Numbered from the stretch's first letter, positions 17,104 to 26,979 are shown. The stretch: DNA of 64,000 nt from UM-FILTER-33-9 sp964530235 (GCA_964530235.1 CAZGYB010000003.1:62001-126000); one strand, 5' to 3'. The notes: generated by a model from the sequence alone, not told the origin. A program made the numbers and translations.

Positions 17104-17685
17104 TTACACAGTTTCACTAAAAAAGGTATTTTTTTTGTCAACTAATTGAGCTGCATCAGCTTCCGAAATTATCGTTTTTGAATTTGAATCTAAACTTGAA
17201 AGATTAACTACAAAATCTCCAGACCGAATTGAAGTGGAAAAACCTCCAATGTCATTTTTACTCAGAGTAACAACTAATCGATGTCCAGTCCGATCAACTA
17301 ACATTCGAGACGGAGGAACTTGGTCTGAAAAATTTAATAGATTATCTAAAAACGAAGGATTATCAATAACCTCTATCCTGTGCGATTCTTGCTCTTTTAC
17401 TCCCCACTCAATAAAAGCAACTACTTCTTTTGGGTTTGCATTTCGTATCCTAATTTTTACTTTACTTCTTCTTAGAATATTCGCTTGCATGTTATCTATA
17501 ACAAATTGTCTTGTAGGTAAACCAATTAACCTATAAAAATCTGTTTTTGTTTTTTTAGTTTGTTGATTTGTATCGTAACGATTATGGAGTCTTCGACCCA
17601 TATTTATTAATGATTGCATGTATAGACCGAGAAAAGAAGGAGTGGAGGAAGGTACATTTTTTGGTCTTGGAAATTCAACAGACAT
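17104..17685 (-). CDS. hypothetical protein
   Basis: 193 residues, soluble, with no signal peptide or known motif. A basic, Gln/Lys-rich stretch (~35-50) precedes an alpha/beta region. It has a strong promoter of its own with the -10 box 6 bases from the ATG. Its downstream flank (16942-17103, between it and the acetyltransferase) and upstream flank (17720-17885) hold no recognisable gene, RNA or terminator. Likely a real gene of unknown function. Confidence 0.6.
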   Translation of the reverse strand: MSVEFPRPKNVPSSTPSFLGLYMQSLINMGRRLHNRYDTNQQTKKTKTDFYRLIGLPTRQFVIDNMQANILRRSKVKIRIRNANPKEVVAFIEWGVKEQESHRIEVIDNPSFLDNLLNFSDQVPPSRMLVDRTGHRLVVTLSKNDIGGFSTSIRSGDFVVNLSSLDSNSKTIISEADAAQLVDKKNTFFSETV

Positions 17686-17691
17686 GCACTA

Positions 17692-17719
17692 ATTATACTA
17701 CATAAAACTTGTAATACAA
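17692..17719 (-). promoter_or_regulatory. promoter of hypothetical gene 17685-17104
   Basis: Minus strand: -35 TTGTAT (17719-17714), 16 bp spacer, perfect -10 TATAAT (17697-17692), then 6 bases to the ATG. Leaderless geometry. Confidence 0.6.
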
Positions 17720-17885
17720 TACTATAAGTTGTTAGAACACTATTTTTGTCGTCGATTAAAGTTTTAGCTTTACATTCTAATTAACAATTACTAAACCAAA
17801 GGTAATCAAAATCTACTAAGTAAAAAACCACATAAAGATGGTGTCAGAACTTATTTTAAAAAACGAAAAAACAAATGAAGTCTAC

Positions 17886-18248
17886 TTACTTGTCAACTTC
17901 ATAGGATTTTATCGATGTAAGAATACCCACTGAGTTAAGTATTACCGAAATAACCAGAATTGCAAGTTTAGGATTTTTTAACTTATTTTTCATAACAAAG
18001 TACTCCCCTGCTTGACGTATCTTTTGCAGTTTTTTGCTATTAACCGCCTCATAAGGCAAACCCTTATCGAAGTTACTCCTTGTTTTTACCTCTACGAAAT
18101 AATACATTCCGTCCTTTTGAGCAATAATATCAATCTCAGCATATCTGGTACGGAAGTTGCGGGCAGAAATTATAAAGCCATGTTTCTGAAGAAATTTTAC
18201 TGATTCTTTTTCACCTGCTTTACCGAGAAGAACTTTCTGCACGATCAT
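17886..18248 (-). CDS. yraN: YraN/UPF0102 family endonuclease-like protein
   Basis: 120 residues. The signature GEKESVKFLQKHGF, then RYAEIDIIAQKDGMYYFVEVKTRS, is the restriction-endonuclease-like core (E, D and ExK). It matches the YraN family, often found next to rplS/rnhB. The biochemical role in cells is unclear. The extra ~20 C-terminal residues form a short hydrophobic segment. It overlaps the end of rplS by 4 bases (ATGA). Confidence 0.88.
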   Translation of the reverse strand: MIVQKVLLGKAGEKESVKFLQKHGFIISARNFRTRYAEIDIIAQKDGMYYFVEVKTRSNFDKGLPYEAVNSKKLQKIRQAGEYFVMKNKLKNPKLAILVISVILNSVGILTSIKSYEVDK

Positions 18249-18577
18249 TTTTTAGCATAAAGTTTTCTTTTGAGCTCCTTTTCAGTTAAGTTTCGAATGA
18301 AATAGAGTTTTGATTTCTGATAGCTTCCTTTTTTATCCACTTTTATTGAGGCAATATGCGGGGATATTAGAGGAATTATCCGTTCAACACCAATACCTGT
18401 TTTTGATATCTTTCTAATAGTAACCATTCTGGTAGCGTCAGAATCGCCCTTAATATTTATAAGCACGCCTTTGAATACCTGCTGACGTACCTTGTCTCCC
18501 TCTTGAATTTTATAAGAAAGAGAAACTGTGTCCCCAATATGCAGTTCTGTTGAGTTGTATGTAACAAAATTTGCCAT
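18245..18577 (-). CDS. rplS: 50S ribosomal protein bL19
   Basis: 110 residues from the ATG at 18577 (a TTG six bases further upstream would precede the likely transcription start). The HIGDTVSLSYKI, QVFKGVLI, MVTIRKISKTGIGVERIIPLISPHI and KLYFIR blocks are diagnostic for bL19, which sits at the 30S-50S interface. It is followed by yraN with a 4-bp overlap. Confidence 0.95.
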   Translation of the reverse strand: MANFVTYNSTELHIGDTVSLSYKIQEGDKVRQQVFKGVLINIKGDSDATRMVTIRKISKTGIGVERIIPLISPHIASIKVDKKGSYQKSKLYFIRNLTEKELKRKLYAKK

Positions 18578-18585
18578 AGACAATT

Positions 18586-18614
18586 ATTTTACCACTTAGC
18601 CAAACGATATACAA
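18586..18614 (-). promoter_or_regulatory. promoter of rplS-yraN
   Basis: Minus strand: -35 TTGTAT (18614-18609), 17 bp spacer, -10 TAAAAT (18591-18586), 8 bases to the ATG at 18577. This puts transcription start at or next to the ATG and rules out the TTG at 18583. Confidence 0.6.
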
Positions 18615-18655
18615 TCGAAGTTTAGGCATCACACAAAATAATATTTCGAGATATT

Positions 18656-18928
18656 TTACTTACCCATTCCATCTAAAACATTACAGAGATCGCTAAAAAT
18701 AGCGTTACAAACATCAGCTTCAACTGTTTGAACAGCGGGCGCGGGTTTCGGTGGTTCAGGAGTACTAGTTGTCCCACCACCTCCACCGCCGGAACCGGAT
18801 TGCACGCATGCTAAACTAGCCACTCCTAAAGCTAACAATGCAATACCTAATACAAGAAGTCTTCTTTTTCTTTCAAGTTTACTACCAAAGTCTTTAACAC
18901 TTTTTCTAAATTTTTCGGTTATAGCCAT
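18656..18928 (-). CDS. small exported Gly/Pro-rich protein
   Basis: 90 residues: a basic N-terminus, a hydrophobic helix (~24-41) ending VASLAC, a run of glycines, a Pro/Thr linker and a short C-terminal part with two Cys (VCNAIFSDLC). The cysteine after the helix suggests a lipoprotein, but the lipobox is imperfect (S-L-A-C). Otherwise it is a type II anchored protein. It has a strong promoter. Function unknown. Confidence 0.55.
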   Translation of the reverse strand: MAITEKFRKSVKDFGSKLERKRRLLVLGIALLALGVASLACVQSGSGGGGGGTTSTPEPPKPAPAVQTVEADVCNAIFSDLCNVLDGMGK

Positions 18929-18953
18929 AAGTCAAAAAAAATATTAATGGATA

Positions 18954-18982
18954 ATTATACATCATAAATGTGTATGAATCAA
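18954..18982 (-). promoter_or_regulatory. promoter of small exported protein gene
   Basis: Minus strand: -35 TTGATT (18982-18977), 17 bp spacer, perfect -10 TATAAT (18959-18954). Leader of about 19 bases to the ATG at 18928. It lies just downstream of pyrG; AT-rich inverted repeats (ATAAATATTTAT) overlap its upstream side. Confidence 0.65.
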
Positions 18983-19016
18983 TAAATATTTATGATTTAT
19001 AAAACAATTAAATAGA

Positions 19017-20666
19017 CTAAATTAGGGCTTTAATGAAGGATAAAAAAAGCGGATGGGGTTTGAGGGGACTGCTTTTGTATTCAGGATGCCCCTGGGTTCC
19101 GACGTAAAATGGATGCATTGAGGCTGGAAGCTCAACAATTTCAACGAGATGTTCTTTTACTGAGTATGCACTAATAATCAATCCTTTATTTTCGAACTCT
19201 GAAACATATTTTTTGTTAAATTCATAACGGTGTCGATGGCGTTCTGATGTTAGTCCGGTTTTTTCATTGATAAACCCATCGTATGTCTCATAACTTTCAT
19301 ACGCAATGGTGTTGCTTCTAACCACTGCATCCCAAGCGCCAAGACGCATAGTTCCGCCGTACGCTCTGTTTTTTAACTTCTTTTCCTGGTCGGGAATTAA
19401 ATGGATAACCGGGTGAGAAGTACGTGGGTTATTTTCCGTCGTATCTGCATCTTTCCACCCAAGAATTGATCGGGCGAAAGAAATTACTGCAAGCTGCATG
19501 CCGTAACAAAGACCTAGATAAGGAATCTTTTCTCGTCTAGCAAAGTTTGCAGCACGAATCATGCCTTCCGCGCCACGTTCACCCCAGCCTATAGGAACAA
19601 TTATTCCATTTGGCCTGCCAATAAGGGAATCTCCTTCCTCTTCAAGTTTTTCAGCATCAATCCATCGGGTAACAACCTCTAAACCCACTTTCCATCCTGC
19701 ATGATCAATTGCATCGAATAAGGCAGCATATGAATCACGAAGCTGATAGTTGCCTGTGCCGAAATACTTCCCGACAATCGCAATCTCAACTTTGTGCTTT
19801 TTTTCCTTTTTTATTGAGTGAACAAGGTCTGTTAGTACTTTAAGATTTATACTTTTTACTGGAAGGCTGAGTTTATTAAGAATTTTATCCCCGAACCCTT
19901 GCTTTTGCAGAATAAGTGGAACCTCATATACCGAAGTCATATCCGGATTCGAGATGATATTTTCAGCATGCATATTGCAAAACAACGCGAACCGATCTCT
20001 TCTTCTTTGATCAATATATTTTTCAGAACGAGCAACAATAAAATCAGGCTGGATACCCATTGAATTCAGCGTTCGAACAGAAAGTTGAGTAGGTTTTGTT
20101 TTTGGCTCACCTAAATGGTTAGGGGTCGGAACATAACTTACGTGAATATGAATAACGTCTCCAGGCTTTTTAAGGGTTAAAATGCGTGAAGCTTCATAAT
20201 AAAAAACATTCTGATACTCTCCTGCTGTTCCTCCCAGTTCAACAATAACGATCTCTGCTTTATGCAGATGGGCAACATGATGTATCCGATCAATGATCTC
20301 ATTGGTTATATGAGGAATAGCTTCAACATCCTCTCCTCTATACTCGAATCTCCGCTCCTTTTCAATAACCGTCTGATAAATTTTACCCATAGTAACAAAG
20401 TTAGCAGAGCCCATATGAAAACCAAGAAACTTTTCGTAGGTGCCAATATCCATATCTGCCTCAGTCCCGTCTTCACACAAAAAAGGATCGCCATGTTCAA
20501 TGGGATTAATCGTTCCGGCATCCAGATTCAAATAGTTCTCAAACTTAATCGGCGCAACACGAAAACCAGAAAGTTGCAGTAAGTAAGCGATTGATGCAGT
20601 CGTAATACCTTTCCCGATACCGGATATAACACCGCCCGACACAAAAATATATTTTAAGTTTGCCAT
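19017..20666 (-). CDS. pyrG: CTP synthase
   Basis: 549 residues, full length. The N-terminal amidoligase domain starts SGGVISGIGKGITTASIAY, and the C-terminal class I glutamine amidotransferase has the nucleophile Cys in LGLCYGMQ (~386) and a late HPE (GHPEYKSSP). It makes CTP from UTP, ATP and glutamine. It starts 2 bases after topA and appears to be the last gene of the ATP synthase-topA-pyrG transcription unit. Confidence 0.97.
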   Translation of the reverse strand: MANLKYIFVSGGVISGIGKGITTASIAYLLQLSGFRVAPIKFENYLNLDAGTINPIEHGDPFLCEDGTEADMDIGTYEKFLGFHMGSANFVTMGKIYQTVIEKERRFEYRGEDVEAIPHITNEIIDRIHHVAHLHKAEIVIVELGGTAGEYQNVFYYEASRILTLKKPGDVIHIHVSYVPTPNHLGEPKTKPTQLSVRTLNSMGIQPDFIVARSEKYIDQRRRDRFALFCNMHAENIISNPDMTSVYEVPLILQKQGFGDKILNKLSLPVKSINLKVLTDLVHSIKKEKKHKVEIAIVGKYFGTGNYQLRDSYAALFDAIDHAGWKVGLEVVTRWIDAEKLEEEGDSLIGRPNGIIVPIGWGERGAEGMIRAANFARREKIPYLGLCYGMQLAVISFARSILGWKDADTTENNPRTSHPVIHLIPDQEKKLKNRAYGGTMRLGAWDAVVRSNTIAYESYETYDGFINEKTGLTSERHRHRYEFNKKYVSEFENKGLIISAYSVKEHLVEIVELPASMHPFYVGTQGHPEYKSSPLKPHPLFLSFIKALI

Positions 20667-20668
20667 AG

Positions 20669-22726
20669 TTATGTTTTGTTAGCGGTTGGCTGTAATAGTT
20701 CTTTTACCGTCCATGAACAAAAATTACATGTCGGGTAGTTGCTACAACCGTAAAACCTTTTTCGGGATTTTGAATATTTTATCACAATATTCCCTTTACA
20801 TTTCGGACAAAACGCATTGGAAATAGTTTTTAAGAACGGTTTGGTATATTTACACTCAGGATAGCCGGAACAGGCATAAAATTTTCCGAATTTCGAATAA
20901 CGCACAATAACGGGTTTTGAACATTTCGGACATGACTCGTGCGTTTCCTCCTTAATTTCCAGCTTATCATCAGACAAATTATTCTCAGTTAACTGCTTTT
21001 TAAACGGAGTGAAAAAGTCTTGGAGGAGAGTAACCACTTGCTCAGTGCCCTCTGCCACTTCATCTAATTTGGCTTCCATGGTTGAGGTAAAAGAAAGGTC
21101 GAAAACCTGCGGAAAATGTTTTGATAAGTAGTCGGAAAGAGGCTTTCCTAACAGAGTTGGTGCAAAATATCGACCGTCTTTTTCAACATATCCCTTTTCT
21201 TGAATAAGCGAAATAATTGGTGCATACGTGGATGGTCTTCCAATACCTTTTTCTTCCATTATACGAATCAACGTTGCATCATTATAGCGTGGTGGGGGAT
21301 TTGTATCTTTTTGATTGATATTTAAACGAGAGAGCTGGAGCGGTGTATCAATTTTTATTCCAGTAAACGGAACCGGTGTAATGGAAACCTGTTGTGAAAT
21401 ACGTAAAAATCCATCAAAAAGAACTTTTTGAAAGACTGATTCAAAAAGATACTTTTTTTTTGAGAGAATATACAATTTTATTACTTTTATTTCCGCCTCT
21501 TTCATCTGAGTTGCAACGGCACGTTCAAAAATAAGTTTATAGAGTTTTTTATGATTTGCAGTAATCTTTTTATCTGTTTTTTTTATAGCTTCCTTTTCGG
21601 AAAGTAATTTTGTTGGGCGAATTGCTTCATGTGCCTCCTGAGCCATGCGCGATTTATTTCGAAAACCTCGTGGTTTTTCAAGAGAATACTCCTTTCCAAA
21701 GACCTTTTCAATGTACTCTTTTGCCCGAAATACAAACTGTGTTGACAGGTTAAAAGAATCTGTGCGATGATAAGTAATATAACCACGCTCGTATAAATCT
21801 TGAGCTAAGCGCATAACCATTTTTGAAGAAAAACCGTACTTATAAAACGCATCCTGCTGAAGCAAAGAGGTTGTGTGGGGTGGCTGCGGATAACGTTTTA
21901 TAACATCTTCATCAGTCCTTAAAACTGAAAATGAGTCAGACTTAAGGTCAGTTTCTATACTACTCACATTATCTCCATTTATTGTAGAGCTCTGAAACTG
22001 ATATGGACCTGCATATAAGTTAACTACTTCATCTTTTTTTGTATCTATCTCCCCAATTTTTATGAGATTCGCTTCGATTTCTTTTTTTCCGGAAAGAAAT
22101 ATTACAGATACGTGATAGTAGGGTGATGATCGAAATGAAGTCCGCTCCTTTTCCCGTTCAACGATAAGCCGAAGAGCTACTGTTTGCACGCGTCCGGCAG
22201 ATAGCCAGTTTTTTCCTGTTTTTTTCCAAAGGAGCGGAGAAAGTTCATATCCGACCAATCGGTCAAGGATGCGCCTCGCCTGCTGCGATTTTATAAGATT
22301 GACTCGTAAGGTAGACGGTTTTTCTAATGCTTCTTCAAGAGCACGACTCGTTATCTCATGAAAAACGATTCTTTCGAGTTTTTTTGATGAACCGGTTTCA
22401 ACGGTAAAATCTGGCCAGTTCTCTCGAATTAACCCCAGTATGCATGCAACATGGTAAGAAATCGACTCACCTTCTCGGTCAAGATCAGTCGCAAGAATTA
22501 TCGTATCATGTTGTTTCGAAAGTTCAATTAACTCATTCAGAACACGCTCTTTTTTTTTCATTAACTCATAGTGGGGTTTGAATTGGTTATCAACATCAAC
22601 AGCCAGAGAGTCCGAAGGGAGATCTCGGATATGACCGAGCGTTGCAAACACAAAAAAATCTTTTCCTTTTAAGATCCTGTTGAATGTGCGTGCTTTTGTT
22701 GGGGATTCAACGATAATTAGAGCCAT
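20669..22726 (-). CDS. topA: DNA topoisomerase I (type IA)
   Basis: 685 residues. A TOPRIM domain at the N-terminus (IIVESPTKARTF; LATDLDREGE) is followed by the active-site region GYITYHRTDS with Tyr near 319. Two C-terminal zinc ribbons follow: CPKC/CSGYPEC (~595-630) and CPKC/CSNYPTC (~637-665). It relaxes negative supercoils. It follows atpC, separated by a ~70-bp palindromic repeat element. Confidence 0.97.
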   Translation of the reverse strand: MALIIVESPTKARTFNRILKGKDFFVFATLGHIRDLPSDSLAVDVDNQFKPHYELMKKKERVLNELIELSKQHDTIILATDLDREGESISYHVACILGLIRENWPDFTVETGSSKKLERIVFHEITSRALEEALEKPSTLRVNLIKSQQARRILDRLVGYELSPLLWKKTGKNWLSAGRVQTVALRLIVEREKERTSFRSSPYYHVSVIFLSGKKEIEANLIKIGEIDTKKDEVVNLYAGPYQFQSSTINGDNVSSIETDLKSDSFSVLRTDEDVIKRYPQPPHTTSLLQQDAFYKYGFSSKMVMRLAQDLYERGYITYHRTDSFNLSTQFVFRAKEYIEKVFGKEYSLEKPRGFRNKSRMAQEAHEAIRPTKLLSEKEAIKKTDKKITANHKKLYKLIFERAVATQMKEAEIKVIKLYILSKKKYLFESVFQKVLFDGFLRISQQVSITPVPFTGIKIDTPLQLSRLNINQKDTNPPPRYNDATLIRIMEEKGIGRPSTYAPIISLIQEKGYVEKDGRYFAPTLLGKPLSDYLSKHFPQVFDLSFTSTMEAKLDEVAEGTEQVVTLLQDFFTPFKKQLTENNLSDDKLEIKEETHESCPKCSKPVIVRYSKFGKFYACSGYPECKYTKPFLKTISNAFCPKCKGNIVIKYSKSRKRFYGCSNYPTCNFCSWTVKELLQPTANKT

Positions 22727-22734
22727 ATTTTATA

Positions 22735-22795
22735 TCATATAACATGAAACATGTAACATGTAACAAGAAATGTATGATGTTACATGATATATGGT
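22735..22795. repeat. palindromic repeat element, AACATG family, copy 1 (atpC/topA)
   Basis: Degenerate tandem units of the type (a/t)AACATG (aacatg-aaacatg-taacatg-taaca) occupy the left half. The right half carries their inverse (gatgttacatgata). Exact arms are ATGTAACA (22751-22758 and 22758-22765) against TGTTACAT (22779-22786). The element fills the gap between two co-directional genes. Confidence 0.75.
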
Positions 22796-22800
22796 ACAAG

Positions 22801-23226
22801 TTATTCCTTATTGAAAGATTTGGGAGCTTTTTTCTTTATGAGTTTTTGGTCAATGAGCGACTTTCGGAGTAATGAGGACATTTCCTGGTAGGTTGTTTTA
22901 TCTTTGGCTCGCTTCATATCGTCCTTAGCTTTTCTAAGAGCTTCTTCTGTTGCTTTTTCATCAATTTCATCCTGACCATAGGCTCTTGAAACAAGCAAAA
23001 TTACTTGTTTACCGTCCGTTTCAACATATCCTCCACCGATAGCCAAGTACTCATCTTTATTTTCTGTTCGATAATGCACTATCCCTTCTTTTAAAAGAGA
23101 AAAAAGATTTGTATGGTTGGAAAGTATTGTTATTTCACCGTCCGAAGAAGGAACCGTAATTGAACGGATTACTTCATCGAGAATAATTTTTCGTGGAGTA
23201 ATAATTTTCAATTTAAGCTGATGCAT
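22801..23226 (-). CDS. atpC: ATP synthase F1 epsilon subunit
   Basis: 141 residues. The N-terminal beta-sandwich (LKIITPRKIILDEVIRSITVPSSDGEITIL, seen in part; ending with IGGGYVETDGKQVILLVSRA) is followed by the two-helix C-terminal domain that can inhibit ATP hydrolysis. It forms part of the central stalk. It starts 8 bases after the atpD stop. Confidence 0.95.
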   Translation of the reverse strand: MHQLKLKIITPRKIILDEVIRSITVPSSDGEITILSNHTNLFSLLKEGIVHYRTENKDEYLAIGGGYVETDGKQVILLVSRAYGQDEIDEKATEEALRKAKDDMKRAKDKTTYQEMSSLLRKSLIDQKLIKKKAPKSFNKE

Positions 23227-23234
23227 ACAATCAG

Positions 23235-24605
23235 TTACTTAACTTCATCAATCGTACCAACCATATAAAAGGCGGTTTCTGATTTTGTGTCATGTTTTCC
23301 ATCAAGAATCTCTTTGAACCCTCGTACGGTTTCCGCTATAGAAACATATTTTCCCGGCCTTCCCGTAAATGGTTCGGCAACCGCCATAGGCTGAGTCAGG
23401 AAACGCTGAATTTTCCTTGCTCGCGAAACAACAAGTTTATCGCTATCCGAAAGCTCTTCCATACCAAGAATTGCTATAATATCCTGCAGGTCCTTGTATC
23501 TTTGCAGGGTTTTAATAACATCACGTGCAACCTGATAGTGTTCAGAACCGACAACCTCAGGATCCAGAGCTCTTGAATTAGAGGCCAAGGGATCAATTGC
23601 AGGGAACAGTGCCTGCTCTGCAAGAGAACGCTCTAGGTTAAGCGATGCATCAAGATGTGCAAATGTAGCAACCGGAGCAGGGTCAGTATAATCATCAGCC
23701 GGAACATATACGGCTTGAATTGACGTTATCGACCCTTTTGTTGTTGAGGTAATTCTCTCTTGTAAAGACGCCATCTCTGACGCTAAAGTAGGCTGATACC
23801 CTACGGCAGACGGAATTCTTCCAAGAAGCGCTGATACCTCAGAACCAGCCTGGGCAAAACGGAAAATATTGTCAATAAACAACAACACATCCATATGTTT
23901 TTCATCTCTGAAGTGCTCGGCCATGGTGACACCGGTGAGAGCAACACGAAGCCGGTTTCCCGGGGGTTCATTCATCTGGCCAAAAACGAGTGCGGTCTTA
24001 TCAATTACTTTGGTAGATTTCATTTCTCTCCAAAGATCATTTCCCTCTCTAGTGCGCTCTCCAACTCCCGTAAAAACAGAGACGCCTTTGTGTGCTTTGG
24101 CAACATTATGGATAAGTTCTTGAATAACTACTGTTTTACCAACTCCAGCACCGCCAAAAACAGCAACTTTTCCCCCTTTAATAAAGGGCGCAATAAGATC
24201 GATAACCTTAACTCCTGTTTCAAATATTTCTTGTTTAATTGATTGTTCCGATAGCACAGGAGCTTCTTGATGGATGGCTCTTTTGTGCGTTGAATCGACA
24301 TTGTCCCCCTCATCAATTACTTCTCCAAGAACATTAAATAGTCTTCCCAGTGTTTTCTCGCCGACAGGAACTTCAATTGATTTGCCTGAATTGTAGACAG
24401 TTGTACCTCGCGACAATCCAAACACATTGCCCATTGCAACAGTGCGCACCAAACCAGGCTCAATAATTGCCTCAACTTCAAAAACGACCTTTCCTAATGT
24501 TTTATGTTCCAGATATAGCGCGTCATATATAAGAGGAGTATCTTTTTCCGGAAACTGAACATCTACAACAACCCCTCGTATTGAAACAATAGTGCCTTGG
24601 CTCAT
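23235..24605 (-). CDS. atpD: ATP synthase F1 beta subunit
   Basis: 456 residues with Walker A GGAGVGKTVVIQEL (~152), catalytic-loop GVGERTREGNDLW, Walker B LLFIDNIFRFAQAG and the ALLGRIPSAVGYQPTL block. It is the catalytic nucleotide-binding subunit. The ABC-type DELSEED region reads ILGMEELSDSDKL. Normal length and order in the operon. Confidence 0.98.
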   Translation of the reverse strand: MSQGTIVSIRGVVVDVQFPEKDTPLIYDALYLEHKTLGKVVFEVEAIIEPGLVRTVAMGNVFGLSRGTTVYNSGKSIEVPVGEKTLGRLFNVLGEVIDEGDNVDSTHKRAIHQEAPVLSEQSIKQEIFETGVKVIDLIAPFIKGGKVAVFGGAGVGKTVVIQELIHNVAKAHKGVSVFTGVGERTREGNDLWREMKSTKVIDKTALVFGQMNEPPGNRLRVALTGVTMAEHFRDEKHMDVLLFIDNIFRFAQAGSEVSALLGRIPSAVGYQPTLASEMASLQERITSTTKGSITSIQAVYVPADDYTDPAPVATFAHLDASLNLERSLAEQALFPAIDPLASNSRALDPEVVGSEHYQVARDVIKTLQRYKDLQDIIAILGMEELSDSDKLVVSRARKIQRFLTQPMAVAEPFTGRPGKYVSIAETVRGFKEILDGKHDTKSETAFYMVGTIDEVK

Positions 24606-24631
24606 AAAAAAAATAAAACTAGTAATAAAAA

Positions 24632-25492
24632 CTATTCTGCCGAAATAGACTCCTTTGCGGTCACCATGTCAAGTAATTCATTGGTGATTTTTTCCTGTCT
24701 TAATTTATTTCCCAGCAAAGTTAAATTGTAAATCACATCATTGGCGTTATCGGTTGCATTTTTCATTGCAATCATACGGGCTGAATGTTCTCCTGCTTCA
24801 GATTGTATAATGCAGTTTCGTATTTTTTCCTCAATATAACTTCGAAGGAGCGAATCAACAATACCTTCTGGTGTTGGCTCAATTAAATATTCGTTTTTAA
24901 CTTCCTTCAAAGGAAGCGCTGTGTCGAAATTCTGGGAAACAGGAAAAGGAAGTATTACCTGTTCAACCGTTTCTGACCGAAGAGTCGATATAAATCGGTT
25001 GTAAACAATGCTCACTTTTTGATAGGTACCCGAAAGGAAAGCGTCAACAACAAGAGAGAAAAGTGCCGAAACACTTTGAAGGGGATTATTACTTGAATAG
25101 TCAGCAAGTAAAATATTTCCTGTTTTAGAAATGAAAGAGGCTGCTTTTTTTCCTATGGTGACGTAATCCGTTTTTATATCGTTTTGTTTTTTTAGCAAAT
25201 ACCGCAGAATATCGATATTAAAAGAACCGCATAACCCTTTGTTTGAAGAAATAACTATAGCAAGATGCTTTGATGCATTTTTTGGAATTAACAATAACGG
25301 AGAAAGTTGGATATTTTTTTTAAACATGACTTTTTTAATTATACTTTCAAGTTGTTCCTGGTATGGTCGAGATTCACTTGCAACCTGTTGCGCGCGTTTC
25401 ATTTTGATCGCAGAAACCAACTGCATTGAACGGGTTATTTTCTTAACGTTGCTAACTGACTTAGTTTTTTTTCGCACCTGTCGCAAATTCAT
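24632..25492 (-). CDS. atpG: ATP synthase F1 gamma subunit
   Basis: 286 residues. The conserved N-terminal helix (VKKITRSMQLVSAIKM), the mid-protein SSNKGLCGSFN and the C-terminal helix ARMIAMKNATDNAND are all canonical. It forms the rotating central shaft. Its ATG overlaps the atpA stop by 4 bases. Confidence 0.97.
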   Translation of the reverse strand: MNLRQVRKKTKSVSNVKKITRSMQLVSAIKMKRAQQVASESRPYQEQLESIIKKVMFKKNIQLSPLLLIPKNASKHLAIVISSNKGLCGSFNIDILRYLLKKQNDIKTDYVTIGKKAASFISKTGNILLADYSSNNPLQSVSALFSLVVDAFLSGTYQKVSIVYNRFISTLRSETVEQVILPFPVSQNFDTALPLKEVKNEYLIEPTPEGIVDSLLRSYIEEKIRNCIIQSEAGEHSARMIAMKNATDNANDVIYNLTLLGNKLRQEKITNELLDMVTAKESISAE

Positions 25493-26979
25493 AAAAGTGT
25501 TGAAACTAGTTTTACAAGTTTTTTTTCTACAGCGTCAGTCACTGTTTTTTCTTGGTGGATAAGTTTGATTATATCTGCACCTTTACGTTGAAGCTTTTGA
25601 ATAAGTTTCTGTTCAAATGAGCTAACCTCATCTGGAGAGAGCTGATCCAGATAACCTTTATGAGCAGCCCATAAAACTACAATCTGCTCAGCAAGCGTAT
25701 AAGGTTTATTTTTGTCTTGTTTAAGAAGCTGGGTTACTTTTGCTCCCCGATTTAAAAGTTTTTTGGTTTCTTCATCAAGATCTGACTCAAACTGTGAAAA
25801 AGCTGCCATTTCGCGATACTGAGCTAAATCAAGTTTTAATTTTCCAGCCACCTGCTTCATTCCTTTCGTTTGGGCCGAACCTCCCACGCGTGATACCGAG
25901 AGTCCAACATTTATTGCAGGTCGTATTCCTGCATTAAATAAATCCGTTTCAAGAAATATTTGTCCGTCTGTGATTGAAATAATATTTGTTGGAATATACG
26001 CGGACACATCACCCTCAAGAGTCTCAACAATTGGAAGAGCTGTGATTGAACCACCTCCCCGCTCTTCACTCAGGCGGCAAGCCCGCTCTAAAAGTCGTGA
26101 ATGAAGATAAAAAATATCACCGGGATATGCCTCTCGACCTGCAGGTCTTCTTAAAATAAGGGATATTTGTCGGTATGACCAGGCGTGCTTTGAAAGATCG
26201 TCGTAAACAATTAGAACATCTTTTCCTTTATTCATAAAATACTCAGCGATCGCACAAGCCGAGTAAGGAGCCAGATACTGCATTGAAACAGGATCAGATG
26301 CAGATGCGCTCACTACCACCGAATAATCAAGTGCTTTCTGTTTTTTTAGAAGATCAACAACCAAAGCCATTTTTGAATTTTTCTGACCGATTCCGCAGTA
26401 AATACAGACAACACCCTCAGATTTTTGGTTAATAATGGTATCCAAAGCAAGAGTTGTTTTCCCAGTTCCTCTATCTCCAATGATAAGTTCACGCTGTCCG
26501 CGCCCAATAGGAATAAGTGCGTCAACGGCCTTAATTCCCGTTTGAAGAGGAACAGTGACCGGTTTTCTGTACACAACCGTCGGTGCAATTGTTTCAACTG
26601 GATAAAGCACATCTGGAGTGATAGATTTTCCGTTATCAAGCGGTTCGCATAACGGATTTACCACACGGCTCAAAATGTCTTCTGAAACGGGAACAGACAA
26701 TACCACACCAAGCGCCTTGACAATTGTATTTGAGCGGATACCCAAATAATCACCAAAAATGATTATACCAACGGTATCTTCCATGAGATCAATTACATAC
26801 CCCTTGCTTCCTGTTTCAAACTCAACTACCTCACCAAACGTAACTTGATCAAGACCTCTTACCAGAGCAACTCCATCACGCACTTCCTCAACAAAACCCA
26901 CTTCTTCGGTTTTTGCGGTAACTTTTGAATCTCTCAGTTCTTTTTCAATCCGTTCTAAATACTGATCAATTAATTTCAT
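25489..26979 (-). CDS. atpA: ATP synthase F1 alpha subunit
   Basis: 496 residues from the ATG at 26979 (MKLIDQYLERIE); a longer frame from 27027 would add 16 unrelated residues lying in atpH. Walker A GDRGTGKTTLALDT (~170), the YSACAIAEYF and ERGGGSITALPIVETLEGDVSAYIPTN-type block and the arginine-finger segment (VGLSVSRVGGSAQ) are visible. The start overlaps the atpH end by 14 bases. Confidence 0.97.
   Translation of the reverse strand: MKLIDQYLERIEKELRDSKVTAKTEEVGFVEEVRDGVALVRGLDQVTFGEVVEFETGSKGYVIDLMEDTVGIIIFGDYLGIRSNTIVKALGVVLSVPVSEDILSRVVNPLCEPLDNGKSITPDVLYPVETIAPTVVYRKPVTVPLQTGIKAVDALIPIGRGQRELIIGDRGTGKTTLALDTIINQKSEGVVCIYCGIGQKNSKMALVVDLLKKQKALDYSVVVSASASDPVSMQYLAPYSACAIAEYFMNKGKDVLIVYDDLSKHAWSYRQISLILRRPAGREAYPGDIFYLHSRLLERACRLSEERGGGSITALPIVETLEGDVSAYIPTNIISITDGQIFLETDLFNAGIRPAINVGLSVSRVGGSAQTKGMKQVAGKLKLDLAQYREMAAFSQFESDLDEETKKLLNRGAKVTQLLKQDKNKPYTLAEQIVVLWAAHKGYLDQLSPDEVSSFEQKLIQKLQRKGADIIKLIHQEKTVTDAVEKKLVKLVSTLL

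Noticed and set aside
22735..22795. AACATG repeats as a CRISPR array
   Set aside because: Units are 7-8 bp, degenerate and contiguous, with no spacers and no cas genes.
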